A stretch of DNA of 13,031 nt, taken from positions 1-13,031 of the forward strand of contig CABVRQ010000071.1 in the NCBI GenBank assembly GCA_902500695.1. The letters are read 5' to 3'. The position numbers and the translations under genes are program-made. Origin of the DNA: an uncultured Nitrospira sp. (lineage in GTDB: Bacteria > Nitrospirota > Nitrospiria > Nitrospirales > UBA8639). Position 1 is the stretch's first letter, and each line of letters opens with the position of its first letter. Below, one piece after another: positions 12,204 through 13,031 of the stretch. Below the pieces are notes generated by a model that was not told the DNA's origin, did no database searches, and worked only from the letters and a program-made list of their open reading frames with translations.

Positions 12204-13031
12204 CTAAAACTCATACGGCCACTTCCAATCTTTAATTTCTGGCATATCCGCACGGTACTTAGCAATGGACATTTTATGATCGATCTTTTTAACACGAATA
12301 GCCTGCTTGGCATAGGCCGCAAGATATCCCAGTTTTGGCACACGATCTATCACATCTGCCACGAGATGATACCGGCCAAGGTCGTTATAGAACAACCATA
12401 TCAAAAGGCGTGGTCGTCGTGCCTTCTTCCTTATAGCCTCGAACATGGATATTTTTATGGTTGGTTCCCCGATATGTCAGACGATGGATCAACCAGGGAT
12501 ACCCATGAAAGGCAAAAATGACAGGTTTATCCGTCGCAAACAGGGTATCGAATCCTTATCGGACAGGCCATGAGGATGCTCGCTCTGCGGTTGAAGCTTC
12601 ATGAGATTCACCACATTTACGAACCGAACCTTCAAATCGGGTACCTGCTTCCGAAGAAGGTCCCGCAGCCAATGTCTCCACAGTAGGAATATCTCCGGTA
12701 CAGACCATCACCACATCGGGTTCTCCGCCGTTATCGTTACTCGCCCATTCCCAAATTCCAATACCGGCGGTGCAATATTTGATGGCCGCATGCATGCTGA
12801 GACATTGCAGGCCCGGTTGTTTCCTTGCAACAATGACATTGACAAGATTTCAACTCCAGAGACATGTATCCGCGACGTCCAGTCAGCAGAGAGCCTTTCA
12901 GCCAACCCTGGGAGGTATGTTCACTGGGAATTCCAACACCCCCGATCCGGAGCCAGATGATTATGTTCAGGAATGGTGTCTGCCACCCATCGACGATTAG
13001 TCACTTCTAGCAGGGCAGGGAGCGGTTGGAC
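12204..13031 (-). pseudogene. xfp: Phosphoketolase (xylulose-5-P/fructose-6-P), multiply disrupted, partial
   Basis: The gene enters from the right edge. Ordered pieces in changing frames match the C-terminal half of phosphoketolase, a thiamine-diphosphate enzyme yielding acetyl phosphate. They are: LLEVTNRRWVADTIPEHNHL (13031-12950); SEHTSQGWLKG-SLLTGRRG (from 12925); HAAIKYCTAGIGIWEWASND then EPDVVMVCTGDIPTVETLAA (from about 12850); KVRFVNVVNLMKLQPQSEHP then HGLSDKD (from about 12665); DTLFATDKPVIFAFHGYPWL then IHRLTYRGTN and VRGYKEEGTTTTPFDM (from 12549); and YHLVADVIDRVPKLGYLAAY...DMPEIKDWKWPYEF ending at TAG 12206-12204. Minus-strand codon phases go 2, 1, 0, 2, 0, 2 (codon-start coordinate modulo 3), so there are at least five frame changes. 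About 120 residues expected between SLLTGRRG and the VNVIV segment are deleted. The natural C-terminus is kept. The gene is non-functional. Confidence 0.93.

Noticed and set aside
12381..12560. Phosphoketolase frame changes as sequencing errors
   Set aside because: There are at least five of them plus a large deletion in 830 bases, while other long genes in the window are free of such lesions; real decay is more likely, though reads would settle it.
12601..12960. 119-residue plus-strand frame near the right end
   Set aside because: Antisense to the phosphoketolase remnant, whose pieces are clearly recognisable on the minus strand.

Overview
The window looks like a bacterial chromosome segment of moderate GC. 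The gene set (archaeal-type S-adenosylmethionine synthetase in a bacterial background, MlaC-like protein, mono-haem cytochrome c, two cytosolic GH13 enzymes, Rnk) would fit a Nitrospira-like bacterium. That is an inference from remembered family distribution, not something the sequence proves.

Layout. Positions 1-1194 are a zone of gene debris: the N-terminus of a minus-strand membrane-anchored protein (possibly an alpha/beta hydrolase) running off the left edge, the last ~90 codons of an erythromycin-esterase-family gene, and an ACT-domain gene that is frameshifted and then spliced in frame to the C-terminal half of a serine recombinase. Positions 1383-2090 encode a lipoprotein built from two 100-residue helical repeats with an exact 300-bp period. 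Positions 2545-4398 encode a GH13 alpha-amylase-family enzyme.

The minus-strand block 7705-4427 reads, in transcription order: an MlaC-family exported protein, an archaeal-type S-adenosylmethionine synthetase, a wrecked APC-family amino-acid permease, and a protein-L-isoaspartate methyltransferase with a lipoprotein signal. The permease stop overlaps the methyltransferase start (ATGA), so the block was probably one operon in which SAM synthesis and a SAM-using enzyme were co-expressed.

The plus-strand block 8146-9572 holds a small unknown protein, a two-CBS-domain protein, a mono-haem cytochrome c and a 54-residue FmdB-type zinc ribbon. Each has a recognisable ribosome binding site and the gaps are short, so this may be a second operon.

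The right part is minus strand: a GH13 enzyme of a second type (11215-9674), an Rnk-type regulator (12051-11629), and a phosphoketolase pseudogene entering from the right edge with at least five frame changes and a large internal deletion. Longer intergenic stretches at 7706-8145 and 11216-11628 hold short dispersed repeats with GTCAT...ATGAC ends.

The dominant theme is gene decay: four clear pseudogenes or fragments (esterase, ACT/recombinase, permease, phosphoketolase) sit among intact housekeeping and carbohydrate genes. No CRISPR array, tRNA, rRNA or intact transposase was seen.
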